In this document: positions 1-10,824 of the stretch, piece after piece
How the letters are laid out: each line of letters opens with the position of its first letter
Numbering within the stretch: the first letter of the stretch is position 1
Assembly: GCA_947683625.1 (NCBI GenBank)
Contig: CANTUR010000130.1
Span: forward strand, 434,001-498,000
Direction: 5' to 3'
Source of the DNA: Mallotus nudiflorus
Lineage: Eukaryota; Streptophyta; Magnoliopsida; Malpighiales; Euphorbiaceae
DNA: 64,000 bases
Notes under the pieces: model-generated
What the model was told of the DNA's origin: nothing
The model's input: the letters and a program-made list of their open reading frames with translations, nothing else
The model's database searches: none
Position numbers and translations under genes: made by a program

Positions 1-113
1 CATTAATAAATATATATCTATACATATACATATACATATACATATATAACTCATATAAAAATAATAATAATAATTATACATATATATAGTTAAATAATAA
101 ACCCTAAAAAAGT

Positions 114-171
<58 letters not shown>

Positions 172-417
172 AATATGATCATGCATGAAATCATGCAATT
201 AAATAAAATGATCTAACGTAAATAAATGAATAATTATTTAAGTTTTATTTTCCCAAAAATATAAATCTCGGGAAAATTTTACGTAGAAGATTTAAAATAA
301 TTAAAGATAATTTTAATAAATAACAAACTAATTAAATAATCAAATATATATATTAAAATTATTAACATTGCATATCCCAATGCAGTTTAAAATAATTTAA
401 AAACCCGGGATATTACA
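1..417 (-). mobile_element. Partial long LTR, Tekay-like family (truncated by window edge)
   Basis: The last 200 bases match the right end of the LTR at 19849-23054: the same 'gggaaaattttacgt' block, then 'attattaaca..gcatatccc', ending in GGGATATTACA at 417. The orientation is that of a minus-strand element. The DNA to the right does not look like the internal polypurine region of the full element, so this is either a solo LTR or the 5' LTR of an element lying to the left. A (TA)n run fills about 118-166. Confidence 0.75.
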
Positions 418-1550
418 AGCCACATTTGCAAGGCATCAAATGATTAAGTGCAAGTGATAGAACAATGAAAGAGTTAAGAATCGACATGGATGAGCCTACC
501 TCCAACAGAAATGGACTCCCAGAAAATTATCTTATTTTTGTGAAATTATCCAGTCCATAATCATTTCTGCTAGAATGAAAGCAAAGGGTTGAACCTTAAT
601 TCCACTTGATTAAGAACGGAAAGGATCTTTGAATCACAATTCCCAAAAAAAGAAACAAGAAAAAATTGAATATACAAATAAAAAGCTATCATTCAAGGAC
701 AATAAGTTTTTCTTTTGTCTACACCTACGGTGATCTCAAAGAAGGATTCTAGTATGACTTCTGAACTGAGAATGTAGTGAGAAAAAGACCGGGGTGAGAG
801 ATTGAACATCTGCACTATTTGGTATTGAATTAAGTGAGGGTTTGGGTTCTTAAGATTAAGAATTGCAAGTTGACAAGTGGAATCCATATGACAACCAAGA
901 ATTGCTTTAAACTCCTCTGGTAGGGGGCATATCTCTATTATATTGAATCAAAAAAATTGTTTATGAGGATCCCAGAATTAAGCCACAATATGAAAGAAAG
1001 AGAAATTGATTCTCTTAGTGTGTAATGATTTGAAGACCGAAACATGAAACGGCTCCAACCTAGCCCAAGATCCATTATCTAAGCTTTTTAAGATCGGTTG
1101 TAGCAATTTGAGGCTTTGTTCGGTCATGGTTCAAGTTTTCAAAAGTGTTTAGAGAGAGAAAGTAAGGGTTAAGGATGAGGGTGTCTCAAGAATGAGGTTG
1201 AGCAAAGAAGTTAGGATTTTAAAAAGGAGGAACTACCCTGATGATAAAGCGATTACCTCATTGTAGTGGCGTTACCTCAATGCCAAGAGGCAATCACCTC
1301 TTCACCGGAAAGCCATGAGGCAATTGCCTTTTCAACAGTGTCAACTAGTGAGCTTTCATCAAAATTGTACAATCTCAACAATGTAAATTAGAGAATGGCA
1401 GGGCAAACACACATACATGTAATCACTAGAACTAAATTGAATGTAAAGGAATGGATTTGATTGAAATAAAAGCTACATTTTATAAATAGTTCATCCAAAA
1501 ATAGAAGAGCATATATGTTCACGTCCAAATTAAATGAGTTAACAAAAAGA
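418..1550. other. Non-genic stretch with a GAGGC/GCCTC palindromic cluster
   Basis: No open frame here looks like a gene. At about 1248-1345 there is a cluster of short near-palindromes built from GAGGC and GCCTC around 'gcgattacctc', 'aggcaatcacctc' and 'gaggcaattgcc'. The same motif recurs at 7466-7515, 9064-9130 and 9780-9850, so this stretch is probably part of the same or a related decayed retroelement, split by the solo LTR that follows. Confidence 0.4.
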
Positions 1551-1555
1551 AGAAC

Positions 1556-3578
1556 TGTAATAACCTTAATTTTTAAATTATTTTAATATAAATTGAAATA
1601 TGCAGTGTTAATAAATTTAAAATTTATATTTATTTATTTCTGATTAACAATTATTATTTATGATTAAATATATTTTCTACGTAAATATTTTATTTTAGAA
1701 ACTTATTATTTTAAACAATTAATTTATATTATTGATATTTTTTTATAGTATTATTTTAATAATATTAATTTAGTGCATTATTATTTCTATTATTTTTTTT
1801 ATTAAATTACATTATTTGTATTATTATTAAACTATTTCATTAGTATTATTAATATTATTATTATTCATTGTTAATTTTATATTGTGTATATTATTGTTAA
1901 CATGTGTGTGTCTATATATATGTGTGTGTGTGTGTGTGAATATAATTGTGGCAAAGGTTGATTTAATATAAAGTATTATTATAATATAAAGTTTTATCAA
2001 TGTATATATATATATATACAAAAATCGAAGAAAGAAGAAAACACTGTAAACTAATCTTCCTCCCCCACAACCCAATTTCTTCACATCGACCACCTACCTT
2101 CCTCTGCCATCAGCATCGTCTATTCTTCCCTCTCCGGTTGCCGGTAGCAACAAAAATGGCAGCAACATCAGGAAGCTACTCCCTCGTCGTAGATCACTTT
2201 TCCGGCCACCATTTCGAGCTCCGCCGATGTCGTTCAACTCCCCTAGCTCCGGTTAAGTCAATTCCGAGCTTGGTTCAAGCTCAAATCTCCTAGTTTGTGA
2301 TTTTTCTTTATTTTTGGTTTTTAAGCTTTTAGGTTTTTTTTTTTTTAGGTTGATTTTCGGTTGATTCATGTAAACTCCCTTTACAAACTTTCATCCTTAT
2401 AGCTTAATCTCCATAAGTATATTTTTGTTATAATTTTTGGAATTTATTTGAATTTTGGTGAATTTTTTATTATTTTATTATTATTTATTGAATTTTCGTA
2501 AATTAATTATTTAAATTATGAATTTGGTTAATTTAGTGTTATTATAAGTTGTTATTAATTTTAGTGTTGAGAAAATAATTTTTGAGAATATTATGTAATT
2601 TTTAATAATATTTTTATATTATGTAAATATTGAAATATTAGGTTAAATTTGTATTTTTGTTGAAATTATTGATTAATTATGTGTTTTAGATAATATTAGA
2701 ATAATATATGTTGATAAAATAATTTTAATGATTTTATATAATTTTTGAGAAAATTATTTAGTATTATGTATATTTTGAATTATTGGGTAATTGTGTGTTT
2801 TTGTTAAAATTATAGTTAAATATTATGTTTTAAATTGGTTTTACAATTATTTAAGGTAATAAAATGATTTTTATAAATTATTTACTATTTTTAACTAATT
2901 AATACTAATTTTCAAAAATTATTTTCAAATAATATATTATTTACTAAATTGGTAATTAAATGGGTTTTTAATAATTTTTAATATATATTTAGGCTATATA
3001 TGCTATTTGAGTATATAAAAGTGAATTTTTACTAATTAATATTGAATTATTGAGAAATTTGATTTTTAATAATATTATATTATATTATTATTGTGGAAAT
3101 GATTATATTGAGTGTTTTAATGTTTAAATATGCTATATTTTGATATTTTGAGGATATTTGTGGAATTTATTGGTTTTTAATATATTTATTATATTATTTG
3201 ATTTTTGGTGGAATTGTGAACTTCGATTGGGAAATTGTACAGTTCGGGGTCTCAACCAAAGGTATTGAATATTTTATTGTTAGAAGTGCGTTTTCTTGCA
3301 AGATCGATTCTACTTTTTAGTAGAGAGATGTCTGTTTTACAGAGGAAGCTCTGTCGAATTTTCGGTATAATTCTCGTAAAATGTGACGTCGCATCGATCT
3401 TGAGTTTTTGAATTTCTGTCTGAATTCTGTATTTCCTAGATCGAGTCTCTTTAGAAGTATAAATTAGATTTATTTTGATTGTTATTATTATTTTATTTTC
3501 TAGTTGCGCCAAGACCGATGCCTATCGGATCGGGTCCGTCAAGCCAGTCTCGAGGAGTGCAAATTTGTGAGTTGTTAT

Positions 3579-3663
<85 letters not shown>

Positions 3664-3685
3664 CATTTAGGATGCATGTTTTAGA

Positions 3686-3717
<32 letters not shown>

Positions 3718-4917
3718 ATGTTTTGATATGTATTTGTTCATAAATTGTTTTATTAAATGTTTAGTATATGTTAGGTATATTTTTGGTATATTTTTTATAT
3801 ATTTCAAACTAAATGCATGTTATATTTTTTATTTATACTTAAAATGTCTTTAGTACATTATTGGTTTTTTTATTTGGCATATTTTATGGTTGAATTGAAT
3901 TTATTTAACATATATACTTCAAATATACTTAGTTTACTTTAGGTGTATATATATGGTTTATTTTATTATTATGAATGTTGTTATGCATTATTTATTTTCC
4001 TATATGTATGTTTAATTTTAAATGAAGGATATTGATAGAACATGCTACTTAGTGAGCAGCACTAGGACCGTGTACGTACCGGTGCGATAGATTTAGGGTT
4101 GAGTGAGAATCACTTGAGGTATATATAATTTGAATTGATTGATTGATTGATTGAGATTTGATGTGATTGAGGGAGCTCAATTGACCTAGTGTCTCGAGGC
4201 CAATCACACTGACAGTCAGACTGTTAGAGCTCAGTTGACTTAGTGTCTCAGGGCTAGTCTACTGTCCAAATGGAATAAGTGAATTAATTTGGAATTAAGT
4301 GAGCCTATATGGCTAGAGAGTTATTGTTGATTGAGGTTGCCATTAAATAGGGTTCTATTTGATCCTTCAATAAAATAAATATTTTTCAGCATTTATATAT
4401 AAAGTGATTTCAACATCTGTGTGAAATGCTTGTATATATATTTATTATATATACGGATGATTAATTGCATATGACATTAGGAGGCGCATGTATGTATAAT
4501 ATAATAATTCACTCAGTGAGGTCTAACTCCCCTCAATTATGATTTTTATAGGAGACTCTTCTTCTTTAAACCCAGTAGTAGGCCCATCTGTCAGATTTCT
4601 TCAGCCCTAGCTATTTTGTGTAAACTATCTACTTGACTTTATTTGTACTTTAGAAAACTACAGTAGTGAGCTATATTTTGTATTTGTAGATTGTTGGTTG
4701 TAATTTAAGAGGCCTTTCTCTTAATATTGTATGATATATTTTATTTTATGATATGACAGAAGTTTATTTTATTATATTGGTTTAAGATTTTAAATTATGG
4801 TGTGTATTTTATTTAATTATTGTATGCTTTTATTTTTTTAAAGCTTGCTACAGTTCCGGATTCGAAAGAATCTTCGTCCCTTAGCTTCGGTCATGACTCC
4901 CGGTTTGGGTCGTGACA
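1556..4917 (+). mobile_element. Solo LTR of the Tekay-like family, 3.36 kb, with TSD AGAAC
   Basis: The element starts TGTAATAACC and ends GGGTCGTGACA, the reverse complement of the ends of the LTRs at 19849 and 28052. Identical 5-bp direct repeats AGAAC flank it at 1551-1555 and 4918-4922, so it is an intact insertion whose internal part was lost by LTR-LTR recombination. It contains the family's paired 'GAGCTC..TTGAC..AGTGTCTC' repeats (about 4171-4260), a long (TA)n tract at 3581-3661 and a (TG)n tract near 3693-3717. Orientation is plus, opposite to the full copy. The GC-rich leader (about 2040-2290) differs from that of the other copies. Confidence 0.92.
3581..3661. repeat. (TA)n microsatellite, about 80 bp
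   Basis: Uninterrupted AT dinucleotide run inside the solo LTR. The other LTR copies have only a short 'atatatatatag' at the matching place, so it expanded after insertion. It will be length-polymorphic. Confidence 0.97.
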
Positions 4918-5599
4918 AGAACGATTCATGGGCCCTAGTCTATCAAGTGTCTGACTCGGTGCCCTCAGGGTCGTCCCTTCCTTCAGCACCACCACCGCTC
5001 CCATCCTCATCGTCATCATCCTCATCAATTTGAAACACATCAATCTAATGTTTGAGGGTAGCAATCCTCACCCTGTTAGCCTCATCATGATCTTGTTCAA
5101 GCAAATCACAAGTTAGTTAATCATGCGTGCATGCATACATATAGGTACAGAAAGATTTTTACCCTCCATTGGTGGGTGATGTCCAGCATGTAGTCCCTCT
5201 GGGCCTCTATCATATGGTACATGTATAGGCCTTGCTCCAAAGGAATCTACATCATTGAGTGAGTGTTAGAACTAATAAATGTGTCAAGAATAACAATGAA
5301 AATAGGTTAGGAGTAAACTCACATGAGTGGCATCGCCAGGAGTGCATGCTGGCATAAGATCCTTGTCCATAGTTAGGAATTGGCAGGATAACTCTCTAGG
5401 AAGGAACCAACATCGAGCTAAGGGGTCAAGAACGTGAGCAAAACTGCCAAGAATGAACTGAGAGCTGGAAGTGGTAGGCAGCCTCGCCTACTCAACAGCA
5501 ACTGAAGTCCCTTCTTTGCTCTAATCCAGACGGTGCCTCAAGGGCTCTCTCTCCTGCACCTAGAGTCTAGCATGAGGCGTGAGCCTAACGGCTACAGCC

Positions 5600-7795
5600 T
5601 AAAAATAAGGAAAGAGATCGTATGGGAATACAAGTGACTCCAAAAAGGGAAAGTGATAAAGCTATACTTGAGAGGTAGAAGCAATATAAATGGGGACCAT
5701 CAGTAGATTATGGACTCGAACGAACTCAATATATCAGCTCTTAACCTCGACCGCATGATCCACAGCTGGTGAACCAGTGATAATTAGGGCAAGGTCATCA
5801 CCTTCTAACTCATATGCCCAAAGCATGCTATCAAGAGGGGAGGAGACTTAGGGACTCGTCTCGCTCTAGCACCTCCATGCCAATTTATGACCCGCTCATT
5901 GAAGTACCAAACCTGATATCCCAACCCACAAAGAAGCACCCTCCTATGAGCTAGAGGCCTAGATCGAGTCATCACGATTTCTAACTATCCTCGAGGCCCC
6001 ACAAGTCATTCCAGATCTGCAAAAGATAGAAGCATCAACAGGTAAGTGGATTAAGTTCATACAAATTACTAATGAATGAAAACATGCATTATAAGTACAA
6101 TATCCTGTGTCAAGGACCGTATGATCCACAACTGGTGAACCATCGATAGTTAGGGCAAGGTCGTCACCTTCTAATTCATGTGTCCAAAGCATGCTATCAA
6201 GAGGGGAGAAGACTTAGGGACTCGTCTCGCTCTAGCACCTCCATGCCAATTTATGACCCGCTCGTTGAGGTTCCAAACCCGATATCCCAACCCATAGAGA
6301 AGCACCCTCTTATGAGCTAGAGGCCTAGATCGAGTCATCTTAATGTTCCAACTATCCTCGGGGCCCCACAAGTCATTCTGGATCTGCAAAAGATAGAAGC
6401 ATCAACAAGTAAGTGGATTAAGTTTATATAAATTACTAACGAATGAAAACATGCATTATAGGTACAACATCCTATGTCAAGGAGTTCATATGTTGCCTGT
6501 GAATGTGCACCCAGGCAAGATGCCTCTTCAGGATACGGCTACACCCCATTTGCTGATGGCAGGATGATGATCCCCCACCCATTGCACACCTATAAGAAGC
6601 TCCAGCTCCAAGGCCCAAACTTATCAAGGAAATTGGTTAGCCAGTGTCAATAAGTGGAAATCAAAATAAATCAAAAAGGAATGGAGGCATAACTTACTAA
6701 AACGGCGTGCCAAAAGCCACAGAACCCTTTGGCCCCTCAGACCACCTCATCCATGCTTTGATACAAGAATGCAAGGGTGTAGCTGCCCCAGTCAAAGGTG
6801 GACACCTGATCTAGATCTCGGAGAGGTAGCAGGAACATCAAGTCTATAAAGTTAGTGGTGTCAGCAAAGAAAGTGGTGCCGAGTAGGTAAAGCAAAAAGG
6901 CAAGTACTACTTGATCAACTTCGCACAAGGTGACCATAGTTGTAACTCTCTCCTGAGTGTAAAAGCTCTTAATCGAATCAAGCTTAAGGGTGTCAGTCCC
7001 CTTCATGTCTAGAATCATACCTAAAAGGGCTTGATGAATGCAGCCTTATCTGGAGTTAGTTGATGCAAGCTTGCATTGAGAGGAACAGGATCCCTAACCC
7101 AAACTATCCCAGTAATGGTGGCAAAAGACACGGGATCTAGGGTAAGCTCTCCAAACGGAAGGTGAAAGGTATGGGTCATGTCAAACCACCTTTCCATCAG
7201 CTCATAAAGTGGCTGATAGTCCGTCCGGCCCTACTCAATAGAAAGTGAAAGAATGAAGTCCTTGAACCCAGTCTCCTAAATCTGATCCTTTTGGTATTTA
7301 GTCAGCTCACCGTAAAAAGCCTAGGCCCTATAGAAGTTCCCAACACCCTTAAACATTTGTACATTATGCTACAAAAAAAATTAGGGAAGTTAAATTAATA
7401 CGTTTTGTTATTTTTACAGAAAAATTCAGAGTAAGTGAACATCTGTCATAATTTGCCCTATTGGTGAGGTGTGTCACCTCATTGATGAGAAAATTGCCTT
7501 ATCAAAGAGGCAATCAGCTCTACGCAATGCAGTCATAAATGTTATATTTAATTAACCTAATTCTGATTCAAAATAATAAATAAACATGAATGACCATTGA
7601 CCCGATGTGATTTATAGGAAAAATGAAGAAAAATTGAGTACTAACCTCTCCAGATGCTAATAAGCAAATGTGGGTCCCTAGGTCTGCCATGAGAGGAATT
7701 GAACCTCCTCGTGTCAATTTAAGGCTTCGTGAGGCATTAGCGGAAGGTAGGACATGATCCCATTCAAGTGCAGAAGGTGTTCTCTCAATGTCCAT
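5600..7795 (-). pseudogene. Decayed plant mobile domain (PMD, PF10536-type) gene of a transposon
   Basis: Read on the minus strand. A likely first exon starts at ATG 7795 and ends before a GTTAGT donor near 7645. After an intron of about 0.3 kb the PMD begins. At about 7250-7080 it reads 'THTFHLPFGELTLDPVSFA', matching the THTFHLPxGE..xTLxDVA signature of PMD proteins (the MAIN/MAIL1 family and their transposon relatives). At about 7018-6740 it reads 'YLLGTTFFAD' and later 'LRDLDQVSTFDWGSYTLAFL', again PMD hallmarks. Several in-frame stops (for example after 'AAFIKPF' and in 'FYRA*AFYGEL') and a duplicated downstream block show it is dead. PMDs occur in host genes and in transposons; stops, repeats and an adjacent LTR-like end favour a transposon origin. 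The downstream end is approximate. Confidence 0.75.
5755..6487. repeat. Tandem duplication, two units of about 367 bp
   Basis: The blocks 5755-6120 and 6121-6487 align along their whole length, both running from 'atgatccac' through 'gctctagcacctccatgcc' to 'ctatcctcg' and on to a 'gaaaacatgcattat' stretch. Differences are scattered substitutions. It lies in the 3' part of the PMD pseudogene and duplicates an exon-like piece. Confidence 0.85.
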
Positions 7796-7989
7796 TGTTT
7801 GACAAGGAGGCGTGAAAAGTTTAGAAAGGAAGAAGAAGAGAAGAGAAAAAAGTGGAGAAAAGAAAAAAAAAAGGAGAAAAGATTTGCTTTTATAGTGAAT
7901 GGTGGGGTAGGGGTTTTTTTTAAAAAAATCATCATTCGTGTGTATTTGGAAATTGAGGTATGGAAATAAAAGTCATCTAAGTGATTGTT

Positions 7990-8750
7990 TTTAGTGATGA
8001 TCGGGCTAGGAAAACCTAAGATTTGCATTTTCAGTTAAAAGTTGTATTGGGCCAGGAAAACCCAAAAAGTTATGCTGCGAAAAGAAAGAGTTGTTCGGGT
8101 TTAAATCCCCAAAGCTCGTGATTAAGGAAAGGTTATTCAGGTTTGAATCCCTGAAGCTCGTGATCAAGAAAGGGTTATTCGGGTTTAATCCCTGAAGCTC
8201 GTGATCAAGAAAGGGTTATTAGATTTTGAATCCCCGAAGCTTATGATCAAGAAAGGGTTGTTCGGGTTTGAATTCCCGAAACTGGCGATCAAAAAAGGGT
8301 TGTTCGAGTTTGTATCCCTAAAGCTTGAAGACCAAATGACTCTTCGGGTAGTATCCCTAAATTCAATAATGAATGAAAACTGGGCCAGAAAAACTTAGAA
8401 GTCTGTGTCCCCGGAGGAGTGATAATCGAACCAAGAAAATCTGAAAGCCATATCCCCAATGGTGATCAAGCCAAGAAAAATCAAAAACTGAAGTCGAGGT
8501 TAAGTAATGATCAAGCCAGGAAAACCCAAGAATTATATTTCAAATTATTGATGATCAGGCTAGGAAAACCCAAGAATCATGTTTCAGATAATTGATGATT
8601 GGGCCAGGAAAACCCAGAAGTTTACATCCCCAGAGGAACAATAATCAAATTTAGAAAACCCAAGAATAATCATCTTCAAATAATTTATCAAATACTAATG
8701 AGTGGCTGATCGGGCCAAGAAAGCCCAAGGATCACGGTCACATTTTAGAA
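7990..8750 (+). repeat. Tandem and irregular repeats: 41-42 bp units plus 'GGCCAGGAAAACCC' units
   Basis: From about 8078 to 8325 about six units of 41-42 bp follow each other, each with 'gatcaagaaagggtt' and then 'ttcgggtttgaatccc'. Unit starts fall near 8078, 8119, 8160, 8201, 8242 and 8284. On both sides (about 7995-8060 and 8380-8740) looser repeats carry 'ggccaggaaaaccca' about every 60 bp. The block sits between the PMD pseudogene and the LTR-like region at 8880-10726, where Tat-lineage retroelements usually carry variable tandem repeats. Confidence 0.8.
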
Positions 8751-8879
8751 TTGAAGGATTCATCTCTCGAGTGAAACTCGAGAGTCATGTATGTTACTCA
8801 TCTTACATTTTTTTGTTCTTATGCATGTGATTTTTTGAAAAATTATCATTGCATGCATTTGGCTTTTCGAAAAATCAGG

Positions 8880-10726
8880 GGACAAACTATAAATACCCGA
8901 TTCGATCAGCCCACGATAGGGGACGAATTAGGATGTTCAGTTTAATCAACATGTTATCAAGCCTAATGGACTTGAAAGCCTAAAAGCCTAGACTATCCAA
9001 AATAGCCCAGGCCTATTTGGCCCAATACGGGGCCAGGCCAAAGAGGTGTTGCCTCTATCCAATGAGGCGATCGCCTCTTTGGCAGCCACTACAGAGGCGA
9101 TCACCTCATCATAGTGGCACCGCCTCTGTGGTAGGCCATTTGTAGTTATAGATATGGTGGCCAAGTGGGGTAGGCCCCATACCCCCCAGACTGGATTTTA
9201 CGGGAAAAATAGACTTTTGGGGGAAAGGAAAAGGCTATAAAGGCTCTTAATGGTCTAAAGAGCCTAGGGGTATAGGAAAGTAGAGAATAAAAATAGGAAA
9301 AAAGAAGAGAGAGGAGGAGGTTAGCCATTGTTAAAGAAAAAAAAAGAGAGAAAAGCTTTGAAAAAAACTAGGAGGATGTTTTGGGAGAAAAGGGAGGAAA
9401 TCTAAGCTCACCAAGTTATTTTTTCCTTGGAGAGAGGAAGGGAAAGTACTTGTTTCCAAATAGAACTCACATCCTATTGAAGATCACAATCTAAGGGATA
9501 CCTTTGAGGGTCAGTTGCTTTGACAAAAATCCACATTCAAGTAAAATATCTTCATATTCTTGTTATCTTGATATTTACTTTGCATGTGATTTAGTTTATT
9601 AATTTATTTTAGGTATATTCTAGGTTTATTGCACTCATTACACCATTTGATAGGTTTGATATATTGAGTTTGCATGTAGTTGTAGTCTGGTATGCTTTGT
9701 GGAAATTTGTATGAATGTTTGCTTACTTAGGATAGAAGTCTAACCATTTTAAAAGTCAAGAGAGCCTATTGATCAAGCGATGCCTCTTCATAGAGGCGTC
9801 GCCCCTTGTTATGAGGCAATCGCCTCATCATAGAGGCGATGGCCACATTGACAGGCCTCTAGACAATCCGACCCTCTTTCCTTTATGAAAATTTGCATGG
9901 CTCTCACCTTGTATGCCTTTTTCTTATCATTGCTCATAATTACCATGTTGCATGATGTAGTATTTACGATAATATTTTGATCATTTAAGGATTTTTCTAG
10001 TTTGTATTAAGAAATCTCTTAAGAACATTATTTGTAAAATATTGTTATAGATAATGTCGTGATTTGCAAAAAGGAACTAACCGTATGTCTATTGTAGGAA
10101 TTACTTGATGATCCATATAATTGAGTACTCACGTTAATTAGTTAACTCTTTAGAGCATTTTGCTCGTGCAAATAGTTTACTATTAGTTTATTTTCGGTAT
10201 ATGTATGGTTTACTTTCCGTATATTCTCTTTTTTACTTCATTAAAAAATGTTGTAATCCCTAATCGCTTCCCCTCTTAATTTGAATGAATGGTTGTAAAG
10301 ATTGATTATTTATTTCTGCTTATAATAAATGATGGGCCTAAATGCATAAAAAAGTAATTAATGTGCAAATCCAGATTCAATTCTAAAACTTGACAATTCT
10401 CTGAAGGCAATAATAATTCACGTGTTAATAAAGAAATAATTAAATAATTGAAGGTATTAAAATGCAAAATACAAATGGAGGCCAACTGTAAGATTGCATG
10501 AGCATTCAAACGCTCATACCCAGTTTCCAAACTCATTCTCTAACGTTAGCTTTTGGGAACCTCTGTGGAATCCAGTTGTCAAATAAGTGTGTCTCGGCTT
10601 TCATCCAAGTGGTGACTCCATCTCTAATTAGGCCCAAGACCTATTTCATATTTCCAAGTGGGCCTAGAGCCCACACAGTGCTGTGGTGACCAAACACTTG
10701 GGCGTGTGCTAAACCTCACCGCCTAC
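8880..10726 (+). mobile_element. LTR-like segment of a decayed retroelement (left boundary uncertain)
   Basis: A TATA-type promoter sequence (CTATAAAGG at 9235-9243) is followed by a purine-rich leader. The right end 'gtgctaaacctcaccgcctaca' (to 10726) closely matches the last bases of the solo LTR that ends at 12914, so 10726 is probably an LTR end. No matching left end or target duplication was found. GAGGC/GCCTC palindromes occur at 9064-9130 (including the perfect 14-bp GAGGCGATCGCCTC at 9064-9077) and 9780-9850. It may be the 3' LTR of the element that carries the PMD pseudogene. Confidence 0.45.
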
Positions 10727-10824
10727 AGTAGACTATTTATGAAAATGACAGTTCTAGAATCATATAATCATGAAAAATATGAACAAAAACAATTTAATTA
10801 ATTCAATATACAAATGAAACATTT

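Noticed and set aside
2000..2293. Frame inside the solo LTR with 'MAATSGSYSLVVDHFSGHHF'
   Set aside because: It lies in the GC-rich leader segment of a solo LTR, and other copies have different sequence there, so it is unlikely to be a conserved gene.
3479..3743. Frames with Tyr-Ile repeats
   Set aside because: Simple translations of the (TA)n and (TG)n microsatellites.
8078..8325. Possible tRNA genes suggested by repeated 'gggtttgaatccc'
   Set aside because: No acceptor stem, D-arm or anticodon arm can be formed around the motif; these are tandem repeats.
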